Notes under the pieces: generated by a model
Told to the model about the DNA's origin: nothing
Seen by the model: the letters and a program-made list of their open reading frames with translations, nothing else
Database searches by the model: none
Program-made: the position numbers and the translations under genes
Assembly (NCBI GenBank): GCA_001898255.1
Contig: MKTK01000029.1
Coordinates: 25,892 to 68,565, forward strand
Direction: 5' to 3'
Length of the DNA: 42,674 bases
Origin: Chryseobacterium sp. 39-10
GTDB lineage: Bacteria; Bacteroidota; Bacteroidia; Flavobacteriales; Weeksellaceae
Part shown: piece after piece, positions 40,826-42,674 of the stretch
How the letters are laid out: every line of letters starts with the position of its first letter
How positions within the stretch are numbered: position 1 is the stretch's first letter

Positions 40826-42674
40826 TTGTTCCTCAACTGCCACACTTTTCACAGCTTGCGTTACGGAACTTTATCAGTGGAAGAGCTGGTAAGGCAGGCA
40901 TCGGAATGCGGTGTTCGTGAGCTTGTTCTTACTGACATCAATACCGTAACAGCGATTTACGATTTTAAAAAAGAATGTGAAAAAGCAGGCATTAAACCTA
41001 TTGTGGGTGCTGAAATTCGAAAAGACAACAAACTGCTTTACATTGCCATTGCACAAGACGAAACCGGAATTTGGTCGATTAACAAGATGATTACCGACGA
41101 CCGTTGCAGTGAAAAAAAGATACCCCAAACATCACCCGAATTACCACGAACATTTATCATTTATCCTTTAGAAAACTGCCCTGAAAATTTAAAAAATAAC
41201 GAATTTATCGGGATTAAAGAACACCAGCTTAATTTTTTGATTCGTCCCGAATGGCAATCAAAGCTTGATAAAATGGTTGTGCTTCATCCCATCACTTTTC
41301 GTACAACCAAGGAATACAACCTCCACAAAATTCTTCGCGCCATCGACAACAACACGCTTATTTCTAAACTGTCGGAAAACAATTACTGCGGAAAAAACGA
41401 AATTTTTCAACCTCGGGAAAACATTATTAAAAAATTCAGCCACTACTCAAAAATAATTGATAACACCCAGCAAATATTGAACAGTTGCGGTTTTGATTTC
41501 GATTTTAGAACAATAAAAAACAAAAAACATTTCACCGGAAGCAGAGCAACGGACCTGGAGCTTTTGCGCAAACTTGCTTATGAAGGTCTTGAAAAGCGCT
41601 ATCCCGACAAAACGCCCCAAGTGCTGCAACGCATTGAGAAAGAACTTCAGGTGATAGACGAAATGGATTTTTGCGGCTATTTTCTCATCACGTGGGATAT
41701 TGTGCAATATAGCAACAGCCGTGGCTTCATGCATGTTGGACGAGGAAGTGGAGCCAATTCCATCGTGAGCTACTGCCTGGAAATTACAGATATTTGCCCC
41801 ATAGAGCTCGATCTTTATTTTGAACGATTCCTTAACCGCAACAGAAATAACCCACCCGATTTTGACATCGACTGGAGCTGGCGCGAGCGCGACGAAATTT
41901 TACATTATATCTTCAAAAAATACGGAAAAGACCACGTGGCATTTTGCGGAACCAATGTAGAGTTTAAGTATCGTTCTATCTTTCGTGAAGTTGGGAAAGC
42001 ATTTGGACTCCCCAAAGAAGAGCTCGATGTTTTGGCCAAAAACCCAATGGCATTGCACGACGGCAATGAAGTGGTAAAAATGGTCCAGAAATACGGAATG
42101 CTTCTCGAAAAATTTCCCAACCAACGAAGTATGCATTCCTGTGGCATCCTGATTTCTGAGGAGCCCATTACGCATTATTCGGCGCTTGAGATGCCACCAA
42201 AGGGTTTTCCCATCGTACAATTCGACATGAACGTGGCTGAAGATATTGGTTTTGAAAAATTTGACATTCTTTCGCAGCGCGGTTTGGGAACAATCAATGA
42301 CGCTGTGAAAATCATCCAGAAAAACCGCGGCATAGCCATCGACATCCGTGATACTCGGATTTCCAAGGATGAAAAAACCGCAAACGAATTCCTGAGCCAG
42401 GGAAAAACAATCGGTTGTTTTTATATAGAAAGTCCTGCCATGCGCGGTTTGCTGCGGCGTCTGAAATGCGACAACTACAAGGTGCTTGTTGCAGCATCGT
42501 CCATTATTCGTCCGGGTGTGGCACAAAGTGGAATGATGCGCGAATATGTTTTCCGGCACAATCATCCCGATCAGTTCCAGTACTTTCATGAAGTGTTTAA
42601 GGAACATCTTGGCGAAACTTATGGCATCATGGTTTATCAGGAAGATGTCATTAAAATTGCAATGCATTATGGCG
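40826..42674 (+). CDS. dnaE: DNA polymerase III alpha subunit-type protein (DnaE), N-terminal part
   Basis: 616 residues are in the window and the gene runs off the end. It probably starts at TTG 40826: the frame has a stop at 40802 and no ATG before FLNCHTFHSLRYGT, which aligns with DnaE N-termini. Palm motifs are complete: VGRGSGANSIVSY, PDFDID at 344-349 (D345 and D347 catalytic) and FDILSQRGL (D480). The PHP domain is short and has lost metal ligands (N for His in LNCH, TDIN for TDHG, GAE for GCE). Flavobacteria often carry a long exonuclease-fused DnaE and a second shorter DnaE; the N-terminus here fits the shorter type, possibly a damage-tolerance polymerase. Confidence 0.93.
   Translation, partial: MFLNCHTFHSLRYGTLSVEELVRQASECGVRELVLTDINTVTAIYDFKKECEKAGIKPIVGAEIRKDNKLLYIAIAQDETGIWSINKMITDDRCSEKKIPQTSPELPRTFIIYPLENCPENLKNNEFIGIKEHQLNFLIRPEWQSKLDKMVVLHPITFRTTKEYNLHKILRAIDNNTLISKLSENNYCGKNEIFQPRENIIKKFSHYSKIIDNTQQILNSCGFDFDFRTIKNKKHFTGSRATDLELLRKLAYEGLEKRYPDKTPQVLQRIEKELQVIDEMDFCGYFLITWDIVQYSNSRGFMHVGRGSGANSIVSYCLEITDICPIELDLYFERFLNRNRNNPPDFDIDWSWRERDEILHYIFKKYGKDHVAFCGTNVEFKYRSIFREVGKAFGLPKEELDVLAKNPMALHDGNEVVKMVQKYGMLLEKFPNQRSMHSCGILISEEPITHYSALEMPPKGFPIVQFDMNVAEDIGFEKFDILSQRGLGTINDAVKIIQKNRGIAIDIRDTRISKDEKTANEFLSQGKTIGCFYIESPAMRGLLRRLKCDNYKVLVAASSIIRPGVAQSGMMREYVFRHNHPDQFQYFHEVFKEHLGETYGIMVYQEDVIKIAMHYG

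Noticed and set aside
41900..42667. Open frame of 255 codons on the minus strand
   Set aside because: It lies entirely antisense to dnaE, whose reading frame has clear polymerase motifs; the protein has no recognisable domain.

Overview
This is a chromosomal stretch of a flavobacterium (Bacteroidota), most likely a Chryseobacterium-like member of the Weeksellaceae. The evidence is: secreted enzymes ending in type IX secretion (T9SS) type A sorting domains; the gliding-associated genes gldF and gldG; an AtpZ/AtpI-headed ATP synthase cluster with a large periplasmic extension on subunit a; Bacteroidota-type promoters (-7 box TAnnTTTG, often with TTG or TTTG about 18-22 bases upstream) in front of many genes; AT-rich intergenic DNA and few Shine-Dalgarno sequences. 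The lineage is inferred from protein style, not from a database match. No rRNA, tRNA, CRISPR array, insertion sequence, prophage or origin was seen, and no stretch over 300 bases lacks a gene (the longest is 24962-25247).

Layout. 1-2081 (minus): start of the F-type ATP synthase cluster (atpZ, a four-helix membrane protein, atpB, first codons of atpE). 2221-3591 (plus): ffh. 3685-6089 (minus): two small outer-membrane beta-barrel proteins and a PhoH-family ATPase. 6210-7037 (plus): a DUF62/SAM hydrolase-type protein. 7089-11543 (minus): two tandem paralogous secreted metalloproteases with CUB-like and T9SS domains. 11701-14677 (plus): hemJ, gldF, gldG. 14732-23830 (minus): DUF4268 protein, kbl, secreted M1 aminopeptidase, dacB/PBP4, priA, proline dehydrogenase. 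23921-25856 (plus): aroB and a third small beta-barrel protein. 25915-34831 (minus): de novo purine cluster, transcribed purB, purL, [SatD-like, DUF3307], purC, purF. 34912-35718 (minus): SDR oxidoreductase. 35865-37226 (plus): aldehyde dehydrogenase. 37261-37851 (minus): exported thioredoxin-like protein. 37926-40764 (plus): lipid A-type acyltransferase, family 2 glycosyltransferase, alpha/beta hydrolase. 40826-42674 (plus): a DnaE-type DNA polymerase that runs off the window and starts at TTG.

Most of the window is housekeeping. The strongest candidate for something under-described is the two-gene insert between purL and purC. It pairs a SatD-like protein (a cyclase/GGDEF-like N-terminal part carrying GDI and GDEF motifs, plus a C-terminal helix-turn-helix) with a translationally coupled multi-pass DUF3307 protein. 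That membrane protein has four i/i+4 His/Asp pairs within predicted helices. The pair has its own near-leaderless promoter, with three evenly spaced CTTATA half-sites just upstream that look like an operator. Other notable points are a sigma-54-like promoter before one beta-barrel gene, a degenerate PHP domain in the DnaE, and possible loss of the catalytic His in the DUF62 protein.
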